Source of the DNA: Cruorifilaria tuberocauda
Lineage: Eukaryota > Nematoda > Chromadorea > Rhabditida > Onchocercidae
Length of the DNA stretch: 64,000 nucleotides
Direction: 5' to 3'
NCBI GenBank assembly: GCA_013365365.1
Contig: JABVXU010000203.1
Coordinates: 1-64,000 of the forward strand
In this document: positions 12,449 through 25,510 of the stretch, piece after piece
How positions within the stretch are numbered: position 1 is the stretch's first letter
How the letters are laid out: each line of letters begins with the position of its first letter
Translations under genes and position numbers: made by a program
Notes under the pieces: model-generated
Database searches by the model: none
What the model was told of the DNA's origin: nothing
The model's input: the letters and a program-made list of their open reading frames with translations, nothing else

Positions 12449-14973
12449 ATGGAATCGAGTAAAGATCGATCATATAAAGATCATCGTAGTGGTACGGTGA
12501 ACTCGAGGAGACATTCCTTAACAACACAATTTACACGAACAGCCAGACGTTTTTCCGCTACAATAGCACCAAATCTGATAAAACTTGATCCATTACCATT
12601 ACTTGAGAATTATGAAATGCTTAATATACGACTAGCAGACGATGAACAGGTAAACTACTTTTTTGCACTTTGTAATACCGGATTTTATAAACATGCGATT
12701 CCAAGATTTGAAATAATTAAAATAAATTATGATTTCATTATCTTAATTTCAATAACTTTCTTAACAATTTCTTGATTCATTGCAGCTTCAAGCAGCTATC
12801 GAGGGATATATTATCAAAAATAGTGTGAACTTCAGTCCGATTAGTTTTAAAATAACGGATGCAAATGATGTTCGTGTACTCACTGTTAGCTTACATCCTG
12901 AGGAAATGATCCTTTCTAAAGGCACCAAGAAAATTTTTTCGGTTACGTTCGACGATTCTGATCCTGAAGAATGTGGAACTGTAATAGCTAAAATCAGGCA
13001 TCCATTATCAGGTCGATTAAGCACTTTGATGACAAGTTTATGTTAAAATGAAAAATTTTTTTTTTTCGAAAACAAAATCCAGTCAATGCCTTCATTAAGT
13101 CATCATAAGATTCTTCCAAATTGTTAACGACTGTTGTTGTCATAAGTTCCAAAATATTGAAGAAAATCGGATGGAAATATTATCAGAATGAATTTGAGGC
13201 ATGCGAATATTCGAATTTTTGGAATTACCATGCTCAAACATTGTTCAAATCACATCATATTTTGACCAATGTGATCGCTGCCAAATTAAGCTCGTATCGA
13301 ATGCAATTTTCAATTTCTTCGCATCATGTAATCGTTGTTTCATTTCACGCACGAAATGGCAATTCATAAAAGATGGCAAAATTTATGCATTTATTCGGCC
13401 TAATGGTACATTTTTCGATGAAAATTCATTACGGTAAACTGAATTTTTTCTTTGTTAAAAAAGTATTAATTTTTTGAATAAAAATGCTTGCTAGTTGTAA
13501 TATTAAAAATGATAAAAGTGAGATAATATACTTGAAATTTAGTGATTTTAATTCTGAGAATTCCACATCAAAATCAGTGCAATCTGATAGTGATAGAGAG
13601 TAATTTCATAAGTGCGATATGTTTAAATGAATTAAAGGAACGATCTGATAGGAAGATTTATCATGTTTGTCTGGTCCATCATAATCATTCATATAGATAA
13701 TAATGTAATCAATTTCAAATTTTATTTTTTTAACGAAGTTTTCATGAAGAATTATGCGGATTAGAAAAATATTTAGACTGGAATGGGTGCCACAAGCAGA
13801 TAATGAACTGCGAATGATTGTTATTGCATATGGTATGACACAAATGGTTCGAGAAGTATTTCCCTCTCTCAGTCATATCATAAGTGAACAGCATCAACAA
13901 AAAAACGGTATCATTTCTTCCCCGCTGATATTTCCAATTTATTTTATAATTCTGAAACTGAAATTCTTTTAGTTTTACGCCTATCTGTCTATCTTTATTT
14001 CTGAAAACAAGTTTTTCCCTTTTTTGTTGGAAAATCAATAGCTGAAAATACACAAATTCCTACCAATAGAAGATATAAGAATAATCTCAGGTAGTGGCAG
14101 TGTAAACTGTACATTGCACTGAACTGCAGATAATTCCAAAGTACTCTTCAGGATTGTCACGAAAATGATATCAGTAAGCAGGAAAGCAAAAAAAAAAGAC
14201 CGAAAATTTAATATATCAATAACCCGACCACATCCATTGCTAGATATCGCCAAAACGATAATGCCGCATACTATTTTGAATTTTTACATAGAATATGACT
14301 CGCTTAATTTTCTTACATTGATATTGATAGCATGCATGTTTAAAGTCAATCATTTTACATATGAAGTTAGATGTTACATCTGATTCCTAAGAAATTCAGC
14401 AAAAAAGTTGTGCGCTCTTTGACATCTTTGTGGCTAAATTTCAAAAATTTTAGAACATAATAACATACTAGGATTTATCAGGAAACAAATAACCTTGCCA
14501 ATTTCATTACATATTCAAAAAATTAGTTAATTCTATCTGATCAATTCAAACTATAGGTAAGAATGGAATAGAAAGGAACTCAGAAACTTGAATATATTCA
14601 GTAAATTCAGTAAAATACAAAATAGAAATTCTTATCACTCCTGGTAGATGTAACTGGTTCTGGAGTGCCAGTTAGAAAAGATGGTGATGTTTTGTTATCA
14701 TTTATTACTGGAAATGGTCGCTACCGAGGAACAAATAGATGGTAATTCTTGAAATTAAAAAGAAAATTAGTGGGTATAAATTTAGATAAATCAGTCGTTT
14801 CAGAAAAGTAGAGTGAAGAATTCATTTATTGTCAAACTAAAAGCAGACTGAAGGATTCATTGGACAGTCAAAAAAACATATACGATATCATTCACAGAAA
14901 TTATCAAAAGGAAAATTTGAAGAAGTTAGTCAAGACAAACTCCGGCGTCAACATGGAAACAAAAGCCAGTTAG
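12449..14973 (+). CDS. Unrecognised multi-exon gene (possibly partly decayed)
   Basis: I do not recognise the family. Exon 1 (ATG at 12449, ending ADDEQ|GTAAAC) encodes a basic, Ser/Arg-rich N-terminus. Exon 2 starts at 12786 after TTGCAG and reads as a beta-rich segment (SFKITDANDVRVLTVSLHPE, then KGTKKIFSVTFDDSDPEE). It vaguely recalls an Ig-like/ASH-type sandwich, but that is speculation. Two long open frames overlap between 13104 and 13437, and the correct one is unclear. A later segment is phase-compatible with a donor at 13435: from about 13750, FRLEWVPQADNELRMIVIAY. An exon at about 14650-14742 follows (GSGVPVRKDGDVLLSF, then GNGRYRGTNR). A final exon with two alternative frames ends near 14973 or 14997. 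Boundaries between 13.0 and 15.0 kb are approximate. Confidence 0.45.
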
Positions 14974-15160
14974 ATAAGAATTTGTAGAATAGAACGAATG
15001 GATGATATTAAACAAAAGAAGATAGGAATGTAATTAATGAATTTAAGCCACATCTAACATGCGATTTCACACCTCAAAGAACAAATTGGATTATTTTAAA
15101 ATTCAATTATTTTGTTAAATGAACGTGAACAAAATGATATTACATCTAATTTTTGTTAAA

Positions 15161-18100
15161 TTACAACGGTGATGCGGTTAACTTTGCCCGTTTCTTGTTC
15201 TCAACTATAACACCAGATTCCTTTTTACTGTTGTCTAATGTATCGGGACGCTTCATAACTGTTCTAATATTACTGCTGCAGCTCGTATCATCTCCTTTTC
15301 TCGCATTTTCTAACCTTGATGTACTACCGCATGGTTCGCCTCTGTAATTGCGATGACCATATGCCAATCAAAATAATCCAATGTTTGTAAGAGCTACATC
15401 AATTAATATCAATTATTAATATAATTTTCTTGAGAATAGCCGTAACCAGAAAAATCAGCACAAACTTACATCTTCGCTTGATCTTCCTTATTTTCTGCTT
15501 GGGACGCAGCAATTCTTTTAAAATATTTCAAAAGTGAATTAGGTGGTGAGTCCTCTTTTTTCCGTTTTCCAGCCGATTGGATGTAAGAACTTCCTGAAAC
15601 TTTCTAAAAATAATTATTGAATTCTTAATTAAACGGTTTGAATAATCTGGCCGGAAAGAGCTACTTACCAGACTTACGTCCTTTCCCGCTTCGATCAAAT
15701 ATCGGCGAAGATAGAAATTCATGAATTTCTTCAGTGTATCTTTCACCGAGTGCTATTTCGCCAAATCTGAATAAGGTTATTCGAACAAACACGCGTTAAA
15801 AGCAAGATTTAGAATCGAAACAAAAAAAAAATCCATCTTATTAAATTAAAGAATCTTATAAAAGTTTAAATGGATAATAATTCAATACTTAGATTGAAAA
15901 TACTAATAGATGCATGTGCGATAATTAAAATGTACTAATAGATCGGGAAGAAGAAAGACAGAGACCAAATTTATTTTGGTGTATACAATAGTTTACAAAG
16001 TGCACCTGAGGAAACTAACATAACCCTCTAAAGAACAAATCATCAAAACTCGTCCATCAGGACTCCATGTCATATCTGTGAGAGTATCGTACTGAAGATT
16101 AGTAGCACAAGCAATACATCTGCAGAGTTGGCTATCGAAAAGATACACAGTATTCTTCGTCAACGTAGCCCAAACAATTCGATACGGAAGTCTAAACAGA
16201 CTCGATGATACTGATTGGAATAAAATATGTTTTTTCTGTCATTAATTTTTCACATAAATTAATTATTAAATGAAACAGGCATATAAAACACTTTTTTCCT
16301 TGCTAGTGAGCTGTAATTTCAACAAATAATGACTTACTTTAGAGGATTATAGACAATTTTCTTATGAAGTTTGTACAGAATAGGAGAACAAGAAATACGA
16401 AAAGTAGCTTTCCTAGAAGGGATAAATGCAGCTGGACGACCTCTAAAAATATAGACATTATGTTTTATGCAAAAATGATGTCGGAAATTTCCAATGTTTA
16501 ATGAATCTTTAAAGGGCCAATTTCCCGCTAGTAATCCCTTTGATAGTTAATCTACTTTTTTCCCATAAACATTTCACTTTTCAGCATCACAAAATACGAA
16601 ATGTAAAATATTACTGAGTATGAAATATCAAATACATTGTACTTTCCAAAAGTAATAAAAAACATATTTTAAATAGTCGTTACGACGGAGTAAATACTTT
16701 ACTGATACTTTAGTAATTATTAAAAAAAGATTCCTCAATCATAACACCTACTTGGGAAAGTCACAACGACGAAAAATGTAGGTCCCGAAAATATTCGAAG
16801 AACTGGTTTCCAAAACACCACCTAAATATCATAATATGCACAACAGCGTAGCAAAAATTTCATGATTTATCTCAGATTTCGTAGTTACAACTCCGGAAAG
16901 CAAAATGCGTGAAAAAGAATTAAAAAGTTAGACTTAAATCAGAAATTTATTTTTCAGTTTGTTCCTCACTTCACATAAATAGTATGGAATAAAAAATCCT
17001 TGATTTAACATACAGCGAAAAAGAAAATTTTTTAGACTTACTTGGTACAATGAGTAATTCACCATCAGGTGAGAAATCCGGAATTCGTGAAAATGACATC
17101 AACTGGTCATCATGAAATAACTTATATTTCTAAAAACAGTTTTTTTTTTCTTTTTAAAGAACAAAATTTCAGCTTTTGATTAATAATAGATTAGAAGCAG
17201 ACATAAAAATGATTGACTTTATTTTTCGAAATAATTCTAACTTACGCCGGCTGCCAAAGATGAACAACTCAAATTCGTCTCCGGCAAGAGGACATTTTGA
17301 ATGCATACTAAACGAGTTCCTTTTTTTCCACACAGAATATCCAATTTTCTATCAGTGGACATTGTAACGATATACTTTCCACGAGGGTCCCAAACAACAC
17401 CATTTGGGAAACGTCGGAATGACCTCATCTGCCATAAGCGTCGACCTGTTTTATAAATTTATTGTTACAACTTTCTGCAAACTTTGCTGCTCTTGTTCAT
17501 TTGCTGAAAACTTCATTGACAAAAAAATCGATTTTTTGAAACAAGCTAGCATTTGACTATTACCTGTATCTGCTTCATATATCGCAAAAGATTCGTCGTT
17601 GGATACAATGGCAAAACGCTTGCTATCTGGACTCCAACACAAAGAACAAATATCGCTATCGTGACTGAATCAAATTCATGGTAGCTGTGAGAAAAGTGTT
17701 AATAATTGGAAATTTCATAAGATGGGGAAAGGCGAAATGCAGAAAGCTTTATGTAAGGGTTGGTTTTTCAAAGAAAGTAAATTATAAGAAAAGAGACGTG
17801 CTCCAACATCTGGGAAGTTAAGATATAGTGCGGACTTTATCAGCAATATCAATATTTTACCCAAGTTACCTTAAGGGAGTTTTGTATCTGATCCAATTCT
17901 CAACATTTGGAGGGAAGTCTTCATCTCGTGGCAACATGCATGGAACGTTCATGTCGAATTTCCAAATGATTATACAACCATCGCAATCTCCAGTCACAAG
18001 AAAAAATCCTTCAATTTTGTAAAAGTTGATAGATAAGAATAATCTGAATTTCCAATATCGCTATATTCCTGATGAAAAAATACCATTTGGTGAAAAACGT

Positions 18101-18674
18101 GCAACATTAACAGTTGTTCGATGACCAACTAAATTTGCAATGAAATATACTCCAAGATCCTCAGTTCCAAACGGTAACATTCGAAAATCCATCTTCCATA
18201 TTCGCACTTCTTTTTGCAAGCTACTCGTTACCAGCTATAAATTCAATAATGCTAAACAGATAGTATTGGTAGAAATAACTTTCAGTAACGCTTAAGCCGT
18301 GATAAATTATCAGAAAAATGAGAAAACATTTATCCTCTATTATATAAGATCCAAACCATTAAAAATCTATCAAAGATACAAAGATATAATTTAGCTATGC
18401 AATGTATTTGTATGCTAGCATACAAATACATTGCATAGCTAAATTTGCACATATTATATTACCACCTGTACAGAAAAATCAGAAACTATCTGCCAACTGC
18501 AGCACAAATGAGATCAAATAAAACAAATTAAACAACTTTAACCTTATAAAAATCGACTTCTTCGTGTTGTGCTTGAAAATCCACAGAAAGTAAAGACTCT
18601 CGATCATGCCAAATAATCTCTGGCATATAATGAAGCATTGAAGTTGCCTTACTTTTTGCTATTTTTTCAACCAT
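15161..18674 (-). CDS. CHAF1B: Chromatin assembly factor 1 subunit B (CAF-1 p60), WD40 protein
   Basis: Twelve exons (18543-18674, 18084-18234, 17870-18008, 17564-17664, 17246-17445, 17042-17129, 16752-16821, 16338-16442, 16006-16200, 15669-15766, 15470-15593, 15161-15341) join in phase and sum to 527 aa; human CHAF1B has 559. The WD40 propeller follows the human protein block by block: EIIWHDRE at the N-terminus, VRIWK, FSPNG, SGDCDG-like VTGDCDGCIIIWK, CWSPDSKRF, VVWDPRGKYIVTMSTDRKLD, HDDQLMSF, and LPYRIVWAT with MTWSPDGRVLM. A Lys/Ser-rich tail of about 140 residues follows. As part of the CAF-1 complex it deposits H3-H4 behind replication forks in the nucleus. An AG acceptor lies 4 nt before the ATG, which suggests spliced-leader addition or a noncoding first exon. 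The first intron contains a 58-bp perfect palindrome. Nematode orthologues are called chaf-2. Confidence 0.93.
18388..18445. repeat. Perfect 58-bp palindrome with no spacer
   Basis: Both 29-nt arms are exactly complementary and meet at the centre of GCTAGC (between 18416 and 18417); the first mismatch is 18387/18446. It sits in the first intron of CHAF1B, 98 nt inside the intron from exon 1 (18543). It could extrude as a cruciform or fold as a hairpin in the pre-mRNA. It has no coding content, flanking target-site duplication or other mobile-element hallmark that I can see. A palindromic assembly artefact is also possible. Confidence 0.95.
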
Positions 18675-19559
18675 TTCTCTGCAATAATTATTTTAACATA
18701 TAAATTCTTGATTGTAACAGTTGAATTCTTACCAGGCAACTATATCGCTGAGGGAGTTATAATTACGGATGGATTCAACTTCTTATATTAGTTGTTCTGG
18801 ATACAATCCTGATGCATATTTAGCAGTGTGAGGAAGTGTAAAATAAGAGATCCGTATTTTAAATAATTGTTTACTGACAGCATGCTATCAATTAAAACTC
18901 ATCAGTAATAATAGTGTACTACTATATATCATCGTAATCTTCAGAGATCCTAAAAAAGACCCCCAGAAGTCCCACTATCACATAAGTTCAGCGTACTGGT
19001 TTCCCGCACTCCTTATTTGAATTACGGAACTTCGTAATTCGTACTGTCAAAGTTCGGACTACAGACTGGTGTAGCAGTCGAAAATGTGAAACTGAGATTC
19101 CAAACATATGGAGTGAAGGTCGATGAGGGGGTTTGATGTTAAATTAGGAAGCATTTCATTTCAAATTTGTTTTGTCATGACTCACAGTCCATAAATCAGT
19201 GTAAGGGGTAATTTAGAAGGATGGATTCCAACCAGTATCAAATTTGAAGTATTTTTTGTTGGCTCTTCATTGTTCAAATTGAAATTCTCGAAAATCCTTA
19301 GTTGCAGGAAAAAGCGCAGCATCTTCTTCCCATCTTCATATTCGGTAGCAAATATAAAAAAACCTCGGATTCTACATCCATGTATGGACCTTTAAATTCA
19401 TGTGATGTTCGAAACTAATCATTCAACGGACTTTATTTCATTCCTTATTGCAGGCAAATTTGTTTCCTCGTTTTCTGCAACCCTTTCTTTCAAATAGTGT
19501 TTTCTATCCATTCGGTTTTACTTTCTTCCATTATACAATATATAAATAAATATATGTAT
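18675..19559. other. Intergenic region between CHAF1B and a plus-strand gene
   Basis: This should contain the CHAF1B promoter and the 5' part of the plus-strand gene that ends at 20074. A possible plus-strand exon lies at about 19303-19406 (after CTTAG at 19300, including KYKKTSDSTSMYGPLNSC before a stop), but I could not connect it in phase. A small dyad, GAATTACG/CGTAATTC, lies at about 19018-19039. Confidence 0.35.
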
Positions 19560-20074
19560 CTGAAAATATACGATCGGTACACCCCGCCTTCATTATGATT
19601 GGAAAAAGCATAGACATCGAGATATTGTCCAAATTCCCGACCCCAACGACAAAGTAGTAAATAGAATGCCTCATATTATAGAAAAATTGCCATTTCCTAG
19701 GCAGTTTAATCCAAATTATTTGATCAAATGCTTCGAGTAATGCAGAAATCACTCGAAGAAAATTTATATGAAGAAATAAAAATCGGCATGAAATCTGTGA
19801 TAACGAAACATGTGTGCTATCATTAAACAGCTCCATCGACCAGCCCAGTTTTTATGGAAATGTCAAGAAACGATTTTCTTCTTTTGAGCATATTTCTTTG
19901 CTGTATTCTCTTACACACGCTACAAAGGCCACTATAATAAAGTTGGCATCAATCTACAAGAAATTCAAGAAAGATCACGTACCATGGCAAGATATTCGTT
20001 TTAAAAATGAGTTTCGATCTCAAATCATTTGTGATTTTACATACGAAAAGCACATTTACTGCAGTTTTCAATAA
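19560..20074 (+). CDS. 3' portion of an unrecognised gene (two exons seen)
   Basis: An open segment from about 19560 reads TPRLHYDWKKHRHRDIVQIP, then DPNDKVVNRMPHIIEKLPFP and ends NYLIKCF. A donor at GA|GTAATG (19736) and an acceptor at AAACAG (ending 19829) restore a single frame, which continues SIDQPSFYGNVKKRF and LASIYKKFKKDHVPWQDIRF to a TAA at 20074. The basic, aromatic-rich composition would suit a mitochondrial or ribosomal protein, but I cannot name a family. The start is not located: an in-frame stop lies at about 19557, so at least one more exon must lie upstream. Its stop is only 48 bp from the stop of the convergent YARS2 gene. A 101-codon open frame on the opposite strand is probably a shadow. 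Confidence 0.45.
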
Positions 20075-20122
20075 TTACAGCAATGGCCAAGTAAATAGTA
20101 AAAAATATTTTACAAGCCTTTA

Positions 20123-22431
<2,309 letters not shown>

Positions 22432-23239
22432 AGCATTTACCTTGAACCAATGTGCAGATAGCCAAAGTATAAGAGTATAAGAGCAAATAGTTGCTGATAA
22501 TCAAAAATTGAAAAATCTGAAGAGTTTCTGACCTTCCTATACAGAATAAGTAACAAAATGAAGCCACCATATCGAAATGCAGCCTGGCAATCGCAACGTA
22601 ACCAATTTAATTCCTGAACAAAGTTGGTTTGAGGTTTCGATAACGTCAGCATAGCCAAAATGAGGTAAGTACTTATATCTGAATACAGTGTGTTGGTTTA
22701 TTTCCAAATCAAAATGATGTAAGTCCTGACATTTGAATGTGGTGGATTGATTTCTTTACAAATCCCATATGAAGATAATTTATGGTAAGTCACGAAATAC
22801 GAAGTTCTTCCAGTTTTTCTCAAGTTCAGCGATACACAATTTGTAGAATCGCACTTTATAAAACCTAGCGACAAATTTATCATATGATTTAAATGCACTG
22901 TCAACAGAGATAAGAGACGTAGGAGAATGATATGCACATAAAAAACTGGATCATACTTCTGAAACTGGATAACTGTACAATAGCTTAAAATAGTTCGAAA
23001 AAATGAATATTGAGCAAAATCATGAACCATAGATCGCGAAAAAAGTTTTTATAAATATCTAAAGCCTTGACATTATTTCTTATCCACCAATATAAATTCA
23101 TTAAAAGAATTCAAAATATTCAAAATATACCGGAAATACACTCCAGGCGAACACATTAATCAGTATCTTATAAAACAAAGTATATGCAGATGAAATTAAT
23201 ACAAATGTACACCTATATAATAAAAACGTACAAATAAAC
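22432..23239. other. Short intergenic region between YARS2 and NTAQ1
   Basis: It should hold the first coding exon and promoter of YARS2 (minus strand) and the 3' UTR of NTAQ1. An open frame of 110 codons at 22698-23030 (minus) has no family resemblance and lies downstream of the NTAQ1 stop, so I treat it as chance. Confidence 0.35.
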
Positions 23240-24569
23240 TCAAAATTCACTTCTTAGCCGTACATTAATGAGTTTACTAAACGAATCTTCGTCATATACT
23301 TCGCTGATATCTTTCAACAAATGACTGTCCATGGATATAAAGCTATGAAGATTATTGCCAATATCTGAAATGTGTCAACAAACAAAATTTATTATCAACG
23401 ATTACGATCACTCAATTACGATGAACAGTAGCCATTAAGAATACCTGGGTCATATATGGGAGGCCAAGAAGGTGGTAGTGCCTTATGATTCCCATTAGTT
23501 TTCAGCACATGACTTCGATCAGAAGAGAAATGCTGTAGGTAATGTGAGCCACTTATAACTCGAAAATGCCTGGAAGAGAATAGAAGTCTGCAAAAAAGAG
23601 ATAGCCTTTTTATGCAAATGATTAGTAAAGCTTCTATTACTTTTCTTTATTTTCAAATTAAGTTCTACGGCTATCATATACAGCTCCGAGCATTAAACAC
23701 TCTCGAACATTAAACACACCACCCTCAAACGCACAATATGACAAAGACTTATCTTTGATAAGAAATTAAATGTACCTATGATAATCCGCATGCAAATTCA
23801 GTTCAGGACGAAATGTCTCAATCCAGTATGTTTGAGCATCACAAGGAAAAGTTAACGTTGTGTCGAAGTCATAAATCAGCACTGAACTCGAGTTTGAATA
23901 TAACAAAATTACATGATAATCCTGTAACAGATCCTCTGGTGAGCAAACATATCCTGCAAGCGCTACACATAGGTTACAAATCCTAACCCAAATCACGTAG
24001 TCTCGCCCTGCTGCAGCAGCACATTGCTTCCATAGAGGCACCTAAAATGATATATTCACGCTATTAAGATAAAAGTGGAATATAAGGAAAAACAGAGAAA
24101 AGAATAAATTTTAAAGTATATCCCTAATTATGATTACATATAAACGCAACAATCTGTGATACAAATAATTGGATCGTTCATTACCATTCTGTTTTTGTTA
24201 GAAATGAATACGGCACTGCAGCAGTTTAGTTCTTCCAATGATGATGATATCTTCTTACATAATTTCCAAATATTTTCTTCACTATAAATTATGAAAAGTT
24301 AATATGATCAAATCTCCCCAAGCTGCGTTGAGTTTCAATGTTTACAGTTTACAAGATAATGAAGTATTTAAATTACAAATGCATAAATAAAATCAATTCC
24401 CAAACATTCAGAAATGACAAGACATATTTCGATTTTATTCTAATGAAAATAATAATCTGAAGCAATCATGAAATCCATTTCTCGATAAATGCTCATACCA
24501 ATACATTGGTGTATAATCGCAGTCATATTTCGAAAAAATAATACAGCTGTCTTTCTCGCAATATGACAT
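23240..24569 (-). CDS. NTAQ1: Protein N-terminal glutamine amidohydrolase (WDYHV family)
   Basis: Six exons (24499-24569, 24185-24281, 23988-24041, 23776-23921, 23445-23569, 23240-23364) give exactly 205 aa, the length of human NTAQ1. The enzyme deamidates N-terminal Gln to Glu as the first step of the Arg/N-degron pathway in cytosol and nucleus. The catalytic triad is present. The Cys of YC-EENIWKLC has its codon split by intron 1 (TG|T). The His is in WDYHV, created by splicing exon 3 (VIW) to exon 4 (DYHV). The Asp is in IYDFDTTLTFPC. Other matches are AVFISN, PLWKQ, HFRVISGSHYLQHFSSDRSH and NLHSFISMD. The 66-nt third intron (23922-23987) has no stop and is in frame, so retention would insert 22 residues between W and DYHV. 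Confidence 0.93.
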
Positions 24570-25510
24570 AACTCGGTGAACCCTAAAGTTATTTGTGGAA
24601 GGAAAGTAAATTTCGTAAGGCAAAACGAAAAAAAACTGAAACTTTTGAAATTCTACAAATTTGAGAAACCCAAAAAGTGAATAATGATACATGAAATTAA
24701 TGAAAGAACGTTGTTTATTCGCATTCTATCCATGAATTATCTATGAAAAAATCTAGCAAATGAAAGTACTGCAAATCAAAAATTCTGGAACTTGCAAAAT
24801 TTTTAAAAACTAACAGTTCTCAAAAAATATAAATTAAAAAAACTGTGAATTTCGAAGGAATATTTTCATCCCTTCAATAACAATATTTCAAGCTAACCCT
24901 TGAAAAAATCAAATCTATACTGAAGGTAATACCGCCCTATTCCTATTCCACATTGCAATTTTCAATTAATTCATCTCAGCGTAATTCTGATTGTTTTATC
25001 AGCCCATTTTAACTCAAACACGGTTAATTTACCAGTTTTCTCAGTTCTAATAATGACCTAAACTCCATCCCACTAATCAATAGACTTCAACAATCTCGTT
25101 AAAACCTCATCGACCTTAGAAATAATGACGTTCATTTCGGAACCATAAATGGGTTCAAATTGGCACTGCGTTAGGCTGGTAGTTAAAAAGCTAAAAACCA
25201 AATCTTTTACTTGTTTCTTCGTATTTTAATTTTTTTTCTCGTTTTATTATTTAGGATTAGGATCGGCAATTAGGGAAAGGAATGAAGCTATGGGGATTTT
25301 TAATATGTTCTTTGCGATTTCTCCTCCTTTTTTATCCTTTCTCCAAGCTCCTTCCTTACTGATTTTAGTTTCAGAAGGCGGGGATTTAATGTTTGTTGAA
25401 ACGTAGCACAATACTGATGTCCATTCTTGGACGTAAAGGTTAACTTTAGATATCACTTCGTAACTGAATAAGATAACCACTTAATTGTAGCATACACGTG
25501 ATAATTTTAA
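24570..25510. other. Divergent intergenic region between NTAQ1 (-) and TDP2 (+)
   Basis: About 940 bp separate the two start codons, so this should carry both promoters. An acceptor-like AACTTTAG lies just upstream of the NTAQ1 ATG, at about 24584. A minus-strand open frame of 77 codons at 25247-25480 lacks family resemblance. I see no obvious TATA box standing out from the AT-rich background. Confidence 0.4.

Noticed and set aside
15528..15746. Minus-strand frame of 72 codons within CHAF1B
   Set aside because: Phase-checked splicing shows that the real exons (15669-15766 and 15470-15593) use other frames.
19531..19836. Minus-strand frame of 101 codons opposite the unrecognised gene
   Set aside because: The plus strand gives a phase-consistent spliced frame that ends properly; the antisense frame has no supporting signals.
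22698..23030. Minus-strand frame of 110 codons between NTAQ1 and YARS2
   Set aside because: It lies in the expected 3' UTR/intergenic space and has no homology or splice context.
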